A stretch of DNA of 64,000 nucleotides from Chitinophaga pinensis (GTDB lineage: Bacteria; Bacteroidota; Bacteroidia; 2-12-FULL-35-15). Below the pieces are notes generated by a model that was not told where the DNA came from, did not search any database, and saw nothing but the letters and a program-made list of their open reading frames with translations. The stretch's first letter is position 1. The number at the start of each line of letters is the position of its first letter. Below are positions 37,205 to 44,673 of the stretch, in pieces. The position numbers and the translations under genes are program-made. The stretch covers positions 1 to 64,000 of the forward strand of contig CAMCUO010000008.1 of the NCBI GenBank assembly GCA_945879015.1, written 5' to 3'.

Positions 37205-38083
37205 TTATAAATAGCCTAATAAATCTGTTGGATGAAGAACAACATTTGCTCCAAGCTTACTTTTTAAATATGCAGTAACATCAGACTGGCCGCTTATAAG
37301 TAGCTTGGTGTTTTCACCAAGGTGTACATTTTTTTTAAAGTCGTTATAAACATCTTTTGGATTTTGTGGTAGCGTAAAAAACGTAAGGACAAAATTTGGT
37401 TTCGTTTGTTTTACTACTAAGGAGATATTCTCATATGGCACGTCCTGCCCAAGGTATATCGTTTCATGACCTTTAGAGCGAATAATATAGTTTGCAAATA
37501 AAATACTTATATCGTGCATTTCTCCTGGAACCAATAACAAAAGAAATTTCTTTTTCCTGCTTTTTGCAAAAGGTAAGCCATCAGTTGCCGACATGATTTT
37601 TCGTTTGAGTAAACAAGATGCAAAATGTTCTTGTGCAGGGCTAACATTATTAATTGACCATAATAAACCTATTTTATTTAATAATGGGTAAAAAACATTT
37701 AACATGGCTTCGAATAGGCCCAAACGATTTATAACTGCTGAGTATGCTTTTTCAAATTTCTGTTCATCAAAATCTATCATTGCGCTAAGCAAATCATTAA
37801 CAAATGTTGTAAAAATTACATCTTCTATTTTATTTGCCTTTGATTCAATAATTTTTAAGTAAAAATCTTTTTCACTAAATCCTGCTATTTTCGAAATTTT
37901 ATACCCGTTTGATAAAAGCGTAGATACGTTTAATAATTTTTTGACTTGGTCATCACTATACCTTCTATAGTTGGTATTTGTCCGGTCTGGTTCTATCAGA
38001 TTATATCGCTTTTCCCATATCCTTATGGTGTGCGCTTTTATACCAGTTAATTGTTCTAATTCTGTAATTTGATATAATCTCAT
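37205..38083 (-). CDS. B12-dependent MerR-family photoreceptor/repressor (CarH/LitR-like)
   Basis: A 292-residue regulator. Residues 1-70 are a MerR winged helix (RLYQITELEQLTG, TIRIWEKRYN, NYRRYSDDQ). The helical-bundle domain carries W142-x9-E152-H153, the motif that caps adenosylcobalamin in light-sensing CarH, and the B12-binding domain carries the lower ligand His190 in GEMHDIS. The canonical E/D-x-H-x-x-G is thus changed at its last position (Ser). CarH binds DNA as a tetramer in the dark and falls apart in light. Context supports this: photolyases, folE and pterin synthase share its neighbourhood, and its own operon begins with a strong inverted repeat. Confidence 0.9.
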   Translation of the reverse strand: MRLYQITELEQLTGIKAHTIRIWEKRYNLIEPDRTNTNYRRYSDDQVKKLLNVSTLLSNGYKISKIAGFSEKDFYLKIIESKANKIEDVIFTTFVNDLLSAMIDFDEQKFEKAYSAVINRLGLFEAMLNVFYPLLNKIGLLWSINNVSPAQEHFASCLLKRKIMSATDGLPFAKSRKKKFLLLLVPGEMHDISILFANYIIRSKGHETIYLGQDVPYENISLVVKQTKPNFVLTFFTLPQNPKDVYNDFKKNVHLGENTKLLISGQSDVTAYLKSKLGANVVLHPTDLLGYL

Positions 38084-38114
38084 TGGGTAATTTATAAAAT
38101 GCTAATTTAAACAA
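38083..38114 (-). promoter_or_regulatory. Degenerate copy of the TTGTTTAA-N16-TTAAACAA operator before the MerR gene
   Basis: Right half TTAAACAA (38107-38114) is perfect; the left half is TTGGGTAA (two mismatches) at exactly the same 24-base distance as in the two strong sites. It overlaps the MerR start and the DUF2452 stop, so a chance match shaped by coding is possible. Confidence 0.3.
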
Positions 38115-38553
38115 ATATAACTTTATCGTTATTTATAATTTCCCAAGTATGATCGCTTAATAAGCGAACTGTTTTAATATAATTAAGTGTTTCGACCCTC
38201 GATCTTGATCTTCCCCACTCATTTGGGCCGATCATCATTAATCTGTATTCATTTCCCATCTGATAAAGATGATAAACATTACCAACTAAAGGTTCGAATG
38301 AAATAACCGCTGTATATATCATTTCACTTATTTCGACACGTTGTTTAATTTCATTTGCTTGCCTTACTAATAGTTCAACTTGCCTTTGTATCTGCAACAA
38401 TTGCATATCTGTTTGCTCGTTCATTGCAGAAAGCGCTCTTGATTTTAGTTTGCCAACATCATCAGGTTTAATTACAGCGCTTCCAATCGTATGCGGATAC
38501 GGAAGTAGGCCTGGGTTTTCGGCAACCTTATCTTTGTCAATAGGATTTATCAT
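38107..38553 (-). CDS. DUF2452 family protein
   Basis: A 148-residue soluble protein matching DUF2452: NPGLLPYPHTIGSAVIKPDD at the N-terminus, a coiled helix (LLQIQRQVELLVRQANEIKQR) and GNEYRLMMIGPNEWG. No function is established. It sits between folE (6-base gap) and the B12-MerR gene (23-base gap), suggesting a role in light response or pterin/photolyase use. Confidence 0.75.
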   Translation of the reverse strand: MINPIDKDKVAENPGLLPYPHTIGSAVIKPDDVGKLKSRALSAMNEQTDMQLLQIQRQVELLVRQANEIKQRVEISEMIYTAVISFEPLVGNVYHLYQMGNEYRLMMIGPNEWGRSRSRVETLNYIKTVRLLSDHTWEIINNDKVIFV

Positions 38554-38559
38554 TAATAA

Positions 38560-39234
38560 TTAATAATTACTATTTAAATTTAAATAATTAAGAAATTCCG
38601 ATTTTTTTTGTTCTTCACTAAATTTACCTCCATAAAAAGAACTAATTGTAGATGAACTATCATCTTTTATTCCTCTTGAAGAAACACATAAATGCTTTGC
38701 TTCGATTACCACTGCAACATCTTCTGTATTCAAAGCATCTTTTAATTCTTTTGCAATTTGCATAGTAAGGCGTTCCTGCACTTGCGGGCGTTTGGCATAA
38801 TAGTTCACTATCCGGTTAAGTTTTGATAGGCCAATTACCTTACCATTTGAAATATAAGCAACATGTGCCTTGCCAAAAAATGGTACAAAGTGATGTTCGC
38901 AATTACTATAAAATGTAATATCTCTTTCAACCAGCATTTGCTTGTATTGATACTTATTGGCAAATAACTTTACGGATGGCTTATTTGCAGGATCTAATCC
39001 ATTAAAAATTTCTTTTACATACATTTTTGCAACACGATGGGGTGTACCACTTAAGCTATCATCGCTCAAATCAAGACCCAATGTTTCCATTATTTCCTTA
39101 AAATAAATTTCTATTTTTTTAATTTTCTCCTCTTCACTTAAAAGGAAAGCGCCTTTTTTCATAGGTGTTTCATCGGCTGAGCTTATATGATCGTTGCCAA
39201 TTTCATCTATCTCAAGAAAGTTTTCTATTCTCAT
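38560..39234 (-). CDS. folE: GTP cyclohydrolase I
   Basis: Converts GTP to 7,8-dihydroneopterin triphosphate, the entry to folate and biopterin-type pterins. Zinc ligands are visible in NCEHHFVPF and KHLCVSSRG; SGTPHRVAKMYVKEIF and GLSKLNRIVNYYAKRPQVQERL are classic. I start at MRIENFLEI (4 bases after the upstream stop) because it matches the usual N-terminus; earlier in-frame ATGs would overlap the pterin synthase gene. Its place in a light-response operon suggests a pterin supply for photolyase antennae or another cofactor rather than general folate. Confidence 0.93.
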   Translation of the reverse strand: MRIENFLEIDEIGNDHISSADETPMKKGAFLLSEEEKIKKIEIYFKEIMETLGLDLSDDSLSGTPHRVAKMYVKEIFNGLDPANKPSVKLFANKYQYKQMLVERDITFYSNCEHHFVPFFGKAHVAYISNGKVIGLSKLNRIVNYYAKRPQVQERLTMQIAKELKDALNTEDVAVVIEAKHLCVSSRGIKDDSSSTISSFYGGKFSEEQKKSEFLNYLNLNSNY

Positions 39235-39238
39235 TTTG

Positions 39239-39655
39239 TTAGGCAGGGTATTCAACATAGTTTCTTTCGGTTTCATATAACATAATTTTTAGTTCATACT
39301 TTTTATCAATTTTTGCTCTTAAAATATCATAAATTACAATCGTAATATTTTCTGCTGTGGGATTGAGTTCCCTAAATTCAATAACATCAAGATTTAAATT
39401 TTTATGATCGAATCTACTAATAACCTCGTCCGCAATAGCATCACTTAGAAGCTTTAGGTCTATAACGTATCCAGTCAAAGGATCTACGAAGCCGGTTACT
39501 TTAACAATTAACTCATAATTATGACCATGGAAATTATCGTTATTACATTTCCCGAAAATAGCTTTATTCTCTTCAACGCTTAGCATTGGATTATTAAGTC
39601 TGTGAGCAGCATTAAAATGCTCTTTTCTGAAAACTGAAACTTTGCTGTTGCTCAT
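39239..39655 (-). CDS. 6-pyruvoyltetrahydropterin synthase-type enzyme (COG0720)
   Basis: A 138-residue T-fold enzyme that takes the FolE product. Zinc-binding histidines are in HFNAAHRL and HGHNYEL. The cysteine motif reads GKCNNDNFHGH, i.e. C-x5-HGH, as in biopterin-forming PTPS enzymes, not the C-x3-HGH of QueD. It is therefore more likely to make 6-pyruvoyltetrahydropterin than the queuosine precursor. The start giving MSNSKVSVFRKEHF is chosen because an upstream ATG (39694) would lie inside the operator. First gene of the pterin/photoreceptor operon. Confidence 0.87.
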   Translation of the reverse strand: MSNSKVSVFRKEHFNAAHRLNNPMLSVEENKAIFGKCNNDNFHGHNYELIVKVTGFVDPLTGYVIDLKLLSDAIADEVISRFDHKNLNLDVIEFRELNPTAENITIVIYDILRAKIDKKYELKIMLYETERNYVEYPA

Positions 39656-39661
39656 CGCGTA

Positions 39662-39669
39662 CAAAAATA
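39662..39669 (-). promoter_or_regulatory. -7 promoter element of the pterin/photoreceptor operon
   Basis: On the minus strand TATTTTTG (TAnnTTTG) lies only six bases before the start codon, so the transcript would be nearly leaderless. The -33 region falls inside the inverted repeat at 39678-39709. Confidence 0.55.
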
Positions 39670-39677
39670 CAATTTTT

Positions 39678-39709
39678 TTGTTTAACAAATACAACTATTT
39701 GTTAAACAA
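39678..39709 (-). promoter_or_regulatory. Operator-like inverted repeat of the pterin/photoreceptor operon
   Basis: Perfect 14-bp arms, TTGTTTAACAAATA and TATTTGTTAAACAA, separated by four bases. The core TTGTTTAA-N16-TTAAACAA and its distance to the start codon (22 bases) are identical to those at 48325-48356 before the photolyase operon. It covers the expected -33 region, fitting a repressor site. The B12-MerR protein of this operon is the natural candidate ligand. Confidence 0.75.
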
Positions 39710-39871
39710 GATAAAATAATCGAAATGTCGCCAAAATACAGACAAATAATGCACAAACTAGGATATATTCATTTATATAAGCGGGATTGCAAAATTAAAA
39801 ATCACAGGTTTGAATTAAAATTGTTATTTTTGTAAAATAAATTATGTACAAATAAACCTTAAACTAACACA

Positions 39872-40057
39872 ATGTTCAAAAAATTTACTTTAGGAGATAT
39901 GTTTCTATTTGCAGCCGCTCTTCTTTCATTAATTTTCTCTGAAGTTTTATATTTTCAAGGAAATAAATATGATGCAATTTTCATAGGAATTTGGGTTCCT
40001 TCAATTCTAGCTTTCGGTATTTATTTAAATCAAATTAAAAACAAAAAAAATGACTGA
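39872..40057 (+). CDS. Small two-helix membrane protein
   Basis: A 61-residue protein with two hydrophobic helices (about 9-25 and 36-52) and a lysine/asparagine-rich tail. No family recognised. It is divergent from the pterin operon and overlaps the next tiny gene (start codon inside its last codons), so both are likely translated from one transcript. Confidence 0.6.
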   Translation: MFKKFTLGDMFLFAAALLSLIFSEVLYFQGNKYDAIFIGIWVPSILAFGIYLNQIKNKKND

Positions 40058-40142
40058 AATTATACCTTATTTTGCAGGACTAATAAGCCTGCTATTTGGA
40101 ATTGGATTTTACTTAGCTACTAAGAAAAAAGGCAATGATTAA
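40050..40142 (+). CDS. 30-residue single-helix membrane peptide
   Basis: Begins MTEIIPYFAGLISLLFGIG and ends KKKGND: one hydrophobic helix with a basic cytoplasmic end. Its ATG overlaps the end of the 61-residue gene by 8 bases, in another frame. The coupling and clear helix argue that it is real, like the small subunits of membrane complexes; no function can be assigned. Confidence 0.5.
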   Translation: MTEIIPYFAGLISLLFGIGFYLATKKKGND

Positions 40143-40440
40143 TAATCATTGGCTTCTGTATTATATAGTTAATGAGGTTTAATTATTCATTTTAGTATTT
40201 GGACTTTTTAAATCATAGAACTGCCTCTGCAAAAAAATTGAATCATTAAAACAACACTTGTTTGTTATTTTTTTATTTCCAAAATAACTAGACTAACATT
40301 TCTGTTAAACTGCTTAGGTATTGGAATTTTAGCAAAAAAGCTGTTTACTGTAAATTAACCTCAGCACAAAAATAATTTTCTCTACTATAACGCCTATAGA
40401 ATATTTGACGCGTTATTTAGGAGTAATAAATTAGTGAAAA
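40143..40440. other. 298-base gap
   Basis: AT-rich, between the tiny membrane genes and the end of the DASH cryptochrome gene. No ORF, repeat or clear hairpin seen. Confidence 0.4.
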
Positions 40441-41748
40441 TTATTTCAATTCTGTGCCACTAATTAACCACATATTTCTATATTTTTTCGATTTATCATA
40501 TTCATTAGCTTGTTTTTCGAAATTGAATGTGCGATTTCCTCTTGGGTCATTTCCAACACCAGCTAAGTAAGCCCAATTGCCCCAATTACTGCATACATCA
40601 TAATCAATTAGTTGTTGTTCGAAATAAGCTGCACCATAGCGCCAATCTAACTTTAGATTATTACATAAATAACTTGTTACGTTTTGCCGACCGCGGTTGC
40701 TCATAAAACCGGTGAGTTTTAGTTCTATCATATTAGCGTCAATAAAATCATCACCTGTTTCCCCCTTAATCCACGTATATAATAATTCGTTATTGTGTTT
40801 ATGTAAATTATCTGTTTTAGCTTTTATGCCTGCTTGCTGAAAAAATTTATTCGAATGTTTTTTCATCATAAATCTAAAATAATCTCGCCACAGTAATTCA
40901 AACTCTAGCCAATAAGACGATTCGTTCGGGGTAAACTGTGCTTCGTATTTTTTCAATTCAGAATAAATTTCTCGCGGTGATAGACAACCTAAGCTTAGCC
41001 ATGCCGAAAACTTTGTTGAATAGCTTTCGCCAATCATTCCGTTCCGGGTTTCTTTGTAAGTGGCTATAGCTTTAGCTTCAAAAAAATAATGATTAAGTCT
41101 TTTATATCCCTCTGTTTCGCCTCCTTTAAAATTGATAGCTGCTCGACAATCGTTAGTAATAGAATGTAGCCCTAATTCTTCAATAAGAGGTAAACATAGT
41201 TCTTCAATTACAGGTGATTTAATAGTGTTTGGTTTTAAAAATACTTCACTAACGTTAGCTTCCTTTTCTATTCGTTTTCTAAAGTTAGTAAACACATCCG
41301 GTATATCTTTTAAAGCAAAAGGTAAATCCTGTGCATAGTATAATGTACTGGTACTGTATGTTTCAAGAGAGCAGTGAATTTTCCAAACCTCTTTTTCAAC
41401 CAGCTCTTGCGTTTTTTTTTCTTCAAAAGCTACTTCCTTTTTGCAAAATATTTTTTGCGCCTTATATTTTTGCACTGTTTTAAACAATTCGTATTCAGGC
41501 TTTCCTCGTACTATTATTAAACCTGAGCCGAGTGCGCGTAAGTTTTTATCTAAGTCCGCCAACGACTCTAATAAAAATTGGGCTCTAAAGTTTCCTGTTT
41601 TTTTAAAACCAAAATCAGTTGTTTTAAAATGTGATTCATCAAAACAGTAAACAGGAATAATTTCATCACTTTGTTCAATAGCTTTCACCAAAGTTTCATT
41701 ATCGTGCAAGCGCAAATCGGTTTTAAACCAAACAATAGAAGTTTTCAT
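40441..41748 (-). CDS. DASH-family cryptochrome/photolyase
   Basis: A 435-residue flavoprotein. The N-terminal antenna domain begins IVWFKTDLRLHDNETL; the C-terminal FAD domain contains FELLWRDYFRFMMKKHSNKFF, KGETGDDFIDANMIEL, GFMSNRGRQNVTSYL, and the DASH-type ending DWRYGAAYFEQQLIDYDVCSN ... PRGNRTFN. DASH proteins repair cyclobutane dimers in single-stranded DNA and may act as light sensors; they usually bind FAD and a methenyl-folate antenna. Last gene of the photolyase operon, 11 bases after the iron-sulfur photolyase. Confidence 0.93.
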   Translation of the reverse strand: MKTSIVWFKTDLRLHDNETLVKAIEQSDEIIPVYCFDESHFKTTDFGFKKTGNFRAQFLLESLADLDKNLRALGSGLIIVRGKPEYELFKTVQKYKAQKIFCKKEVAFEEKKTQELVEKEVWKIHCSLETYSTSTLYYAQDLPFALKDIPDVFTNFRKRIEKEANVSEVFLKPNTIKSPVIEELCLPLIEELGLHSITNDCRAAINFKGGETEGYKRLNHYFFEAKAIATYKETRNGMIGESYSTKFSAWLSLGCLSPREIYSELKKYEAQFTPNESSYWLEFELLWRDYFRFMMKKHSNKFFQQAGIKAKTDNLHKHNNELLYTWIKGETGDDFIDANMIELKLTGFMSNRGRQNVTSYLCNNLKLDWRYGAAYFEQQLIDYDVCSNWGNWAYLAGVGNDPRGNRTFNFEKQANEYDKSKKYRNMWLISGTELK

Positions 41749-41759
41749 TTTTTGATTAG

Positions 41760-43310
41760 TTATAATTCATCTATGTTTTTTAAGTAATAATCGGCCTGTT
41801 CTAATAATTCCGCTTTGGCACTTGGTTGCATTTTTCGCCACACATTGTACATCATGCCAATACGTGGATTTTTGGCTAATTTTACTTCGTGTTTGTCATA
41901 GAAATTCCAATACAAGCTATTAAACGGACAAGCTTTATACCCCGTTTTTTTTGCCTTATCATAATAACATCCTGTACAATAAGAACTCATTTTATTAATA
42001 TAAGTGGCTGAACTCACATATGGTTTAGTACCTACAATTCCACCATCAGCAAATTGGCTCATGCCTCTGGTATTGGTAATTTCAACCCATTCAAAGGCAT
42101 CTATATAAATTCCTAAATACCAAGCATCAACCTCATTTGGATTTACACCTGCCAATAAAGAAAAGTTACCAGTTATCATTAGCCTTTGAATGTGATGGGC
42201 ATAGGCAAATTGTAACGATTGACTAATTGCATTTTTTAAACAATTCATTTTTGTTTTACCTGTCCAAAACCATTTTGGCAATTTTTCAGTATGTTCAAAA
42301 TAATTAAGTGTTGCATATTCGGGCATTTTAAGCCAATAAATGCCACGCATATATTCTCTCCAACCAATTATTTGTCTAACAAAACCTTCTAATTGGTTGT
42401 ATTCAATTTCTTCAGGTCTTTTAGTGTATTCTAAAATGGCTCTGTTTACAACTTCTTTTGGCGATATTAATTTTATATTCATTGAGAATGATAAACGAGA
42501 ATGATACAATGACCATGCATTTGGCGCCATTGCATCTTGAAAACGACCGAATAAAGGCAAACATTCTTTTGCAAAAAATTCAAGTAGCTGTAAAGATTGC
42601 TCTCTGTTTACAGGCCATAAAAAAATTTTAGCATCTATAACACCGATAGTTTTAATTGAAGCTTTTTTTATATCATTTTCAATTTCGCTTACATCATTTA
42701 AAAATAATAAAGGCGCAGTTGGCTTATGGTGTTTAGGTAATTTTTGTCTATTCTCTTCATCAAAATTCCATTTACCATGAAGTGGCTTATCTCCATCTAC
42801 AATAAGTATATTATGCTTTTTGCGCATGTGGCGATAAAATGTTTCCATCAAATACATTTTTTTGCCTTCAAATAAATTCTTTAATTCGGAACGCGAGCTA
42901 TAAAAATGTTCTGAATCTATAACATGGCTTGCTATTTTAAGTGATTTCGAATAGTTCTTTAAATGCTCATCAACCCTGTATTCGTCCGGTAATTGATATT
43001 CAAATTGTGTGTAATTATTTTTTTCAATTAATAGATCACAATTTTCATCAAAACTGTGCAAATTATTTTTATCGTTAAGTTTAAGATATATAACGTTATG
43101 TTTTCGAGATTTTAGCTCTTGTGCAAACTGTTGCATAGCTGCAAAAATCCCAATCACCTTTTGTATATGATGCTGAGCATAATCTGTTTCTGATCGTATT
43201 TCCATTAAAATATAGGTTATACTATCATCCACATTGTTAAACCACGAATGATTTATGTTGAGTTGATCTCCTAGAATTAATCGAAGCGTACTTTGTTTTT
43301 TTTTAAGCAT
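41760..43310 (-). CDS. Iron-sulfur bacterial cryptochrome/photolyase (PhrB-type, likely (6-4) photolyase)
   Basis: A 516-residue protein starting MLKKKQSTLRLILGDQL, the PhrB-type N-terminus. Four cysteines at 357, 445, 448 and 461 have the spacing of the [4Fe-4S] ligands of Agrobacterium PhrB, with CTGC and KAC visible. The FAD/lesion region includes QIIGWREYMRGIYW and NWAYL-like WNFYDKHE. This class repairs (6-4) photoproducts and uses a ribityllumazine antenna. I chose ATG 43310 because it lies one base after the DUF2256 stop and gives the usual start; the frame is open further upstream to 43409 but that part is the DUF2256 gene. Confidence 0.92.
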   Translation of the reverse strand: MLKKKQSTLRLILGDQLNINHSWFNNVDDSITYILMEIRSETDYAQHHIQKVIGIFAAMQQFAQELKSRKHNVIYLKLNDKNNLHSFDENCDLLIEKNNYTQFEYQLPDEYRVDEHLKNYSKSLKIASHVIDSEHFYSSRSELKNLFEGKKMYLMETFYRHMRKKHNILIVDGDKPLHGKWNFDEENRQKLPKHHKPTAPLLFLNDVSEIENDIKKASIKTIGVIDAKIFLWPVNREQSLQLLEFFAKECLPLFGRFQDAMAPNAWSLYHSRLSFSMNIKLISPKEVVNRAILEYTKRPEEIEYNQLEGFVRQIIGWREYMRGIYWLKMPEYATLNYFEHTEKLPKWFWTGKTKMNCLKNAISQSLQFAYAHHIQRLMITGNFSLLAGVNPNEVDAWYLGIYIDAFEWVEITNTRGMSQFADGGIVGTKPYVSSATYINKMSSYCTGCYYDKAKKTGYKACPFNSLYWNFYDKHEVKLAKNPRIGMMYNVWRKMQPSAKAELLEQADYYLKNIDEL

Positions 43311-43311
43311 T

Positions 43312-43449
43312 TTATTTAGTGTTTCTACATCTATCACTGCAGTATTTAACTTCATCCCAATTCTTTTCCCATTTTTTTCGCCAAGTAAATGGCTTTTTAC
43401 AAGAAGCACAAAATTTAAATGGTAGGTTTTGTTTTTTTACACCTTTCAT
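43312..43449 (-). CDS. DUF2256 small zinc-finger-like protein
   Basis: A 45-residue protein found by reading between the DUF2071 and PhrB-type genes. It reads [14 protein letters not shown] ... [21 protein letters not shown], with two Cys pairs (CASC, CSDRC) as in the DUF2256 family, which is often encoded next to photolyases. Its ATG overlaps the DUF2071 stop (ATGA) and its stop is one base before the PhrB-type ATG, so translation is coupled on both sides. It probably binds zinc; its role is unknown. Confidence 0.85.
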   Translation of the reverse strand: MKGVKKQNLPFKFCASCKKPFTWRKKWEKNWDEVKYCSDRCRNTK

Positions 43450-44171
43450 TCAGTTTCTATTTTAATACGTGTTCGCTTCCATTTAACTGACACTGCCGAT
43501 CCTTCCGCAAGAAATACGGAACTAGGATTAACATTTTTTAAAAACGCAAAAGCATTGCCGTACATTTTATCAAAATCACAGTTTACCTTATAACCTTTGA
43601 TTTTATTTACCTTCCACCGCGGATGATTTATATTATATTCTTCTGTTTTTAAATTATCAATTTTTGTGTAACCATAATAATGCTCGAATATAAATTCCTC
43701 AAAGCTGTTGGTTTGCATTTCATCCTTATCTGTAGATGATTCAATATAAATACTGTTCCATATATTATTAATTTGCCACAAATACTCTATTTTCTTTTGT
43801 GTTGCATTAATATAAATATTGTTTTTTGTTGGAATAGCTGTATAATGTTCTTTATACAATTTATTAGCGACCCAAGCTACAGCTCTGTAGGGAATAGTTT
43901 CATTAATAAATACAACTCCCCGTTTTATTATGCCACCTTCTTTTCTTTGTACGTAAAATCTTAAATTAATTTCTTCAAATGTGCCAAGAATTGGAATGGG
44001 TATTTTAAATAACTTAGTGTTCTTAAACATAAATCCTACCAGACTGACGTATGCTTCACCTTGAAATAAATCCAGTTCGCAACCGTTTGGCAGGTATGGT
44101 AGCAAAACATTTACTGGAACAGCATAATTTACCATCACAATGTTTTCCCAATCGGCTTCTAAAAAATCCAT
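43446..44171 (-). CDS. DUF2071 (YqjF-like) family protein
   Basis: A 241-residue soluble protein typical of DUF2071: [17 protein letters not shown] at the start, [24 protein letters not shown], and [16 protein letters not shown]. The family has an acetoacetate-decarboxylase-like fold; no reaction is established. It is the seventh gene of the photolyase operon, after TspO (13 bases) and overlapping DUF2256. Confidence 0.85.
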   Translation of the reverse strand: MDFLEADWENIVMVNYAVPVNVLLPYLPNGCELDLFQGEAYVSLVGFMFKNTKLFKIPIPILGTFEEINLRFYVQRKEGGIIKRGVVFINETIPYRAVAWVANKLYKEHYTAIPTKNNIYINATQKKIEYLWQINNIWNSIYIESSTDKDEMQTNSFEEFIFEHYYGYTKIDNLKTEEYNINHPRWKVNKIKGYKVNCDFDKMYGNAFAFLKNVNPSSVFLAEGSAVSVKWKRTRIKIETE

Positions 44172-44184
44172 TTTTTTAATTAAA

Positions 44185-44652
44185 TTAATTTAATATCCAA
44201 ATACTTCCGTTTAAAACACTAGCAAAACTTACCCACAATAAATAAGGAATTTGAAGATAAGATGCAGTTTTATCAATTTTGTAAAAAGAAAAAATCATTA
44301 TAATAATGGAGACCCAAATAAAAATTATTTCAATAAACGCTACCTCAACTAATTTAAATTTAAAAAACAGGAAACTCCAGCAGAAGTTTAGAAACAGTTG
44401 AATGAAAAAAATTATAATGGCTCGTCTTTTTAAAATAGAATTTTCCGATTGAAGTATTAAGTAAAATGAAACACCCATCAAAATATAAAGGATCGTCCAT
44501 ACTGGGCCAAACAAATAATTTGGAGGATTAAATACAGGTTTATTAAGTGTTACATACCAATTTTCAATTCCTGATGCGGTGGCAATGCCACTAATTGAAC
44601 CAATTGATAAAGGAAGTATTATACAAAGTATGAGTTTAAATATTTTGTTCAT
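44185..44652 (-). CDS. tspO: TspO/MBR family membrane protein
   Basis: A 155-residue protein with five membrane helices and the family signature WYVTLNKPVFNPPNYLFGPVW followed by TILYILMGVSFYL. TspO binds porphyrins and can degrade protoporphyrin in light; in photosynthetic bacteria it tunes light- and oxygen-dependent genes. In this operon it may deal with photosensitising porphyrins or help supply a tetrapyrrole. Located between photolyase and DUF2071 genes with gaps of 21 and 13 bases. Confidence 0.93.
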   Translation of the reverse strand: MNKIFKLILCIILPLSIGSISGIATASGIENWYVTLNKPVFNPPNYLFGPVWTILYILMGVSFYLILQSENSILKRRAIIIFFIQLFLNFCWSFLFFKFKLVEVAFIEIIFIWVSIIIMIFSFYKIDKTASYLQIPYLLWVSFASVLNGSIWILN

Positions 44653-44673
44653 TTTATTTTGTGCTTTTTTTTG

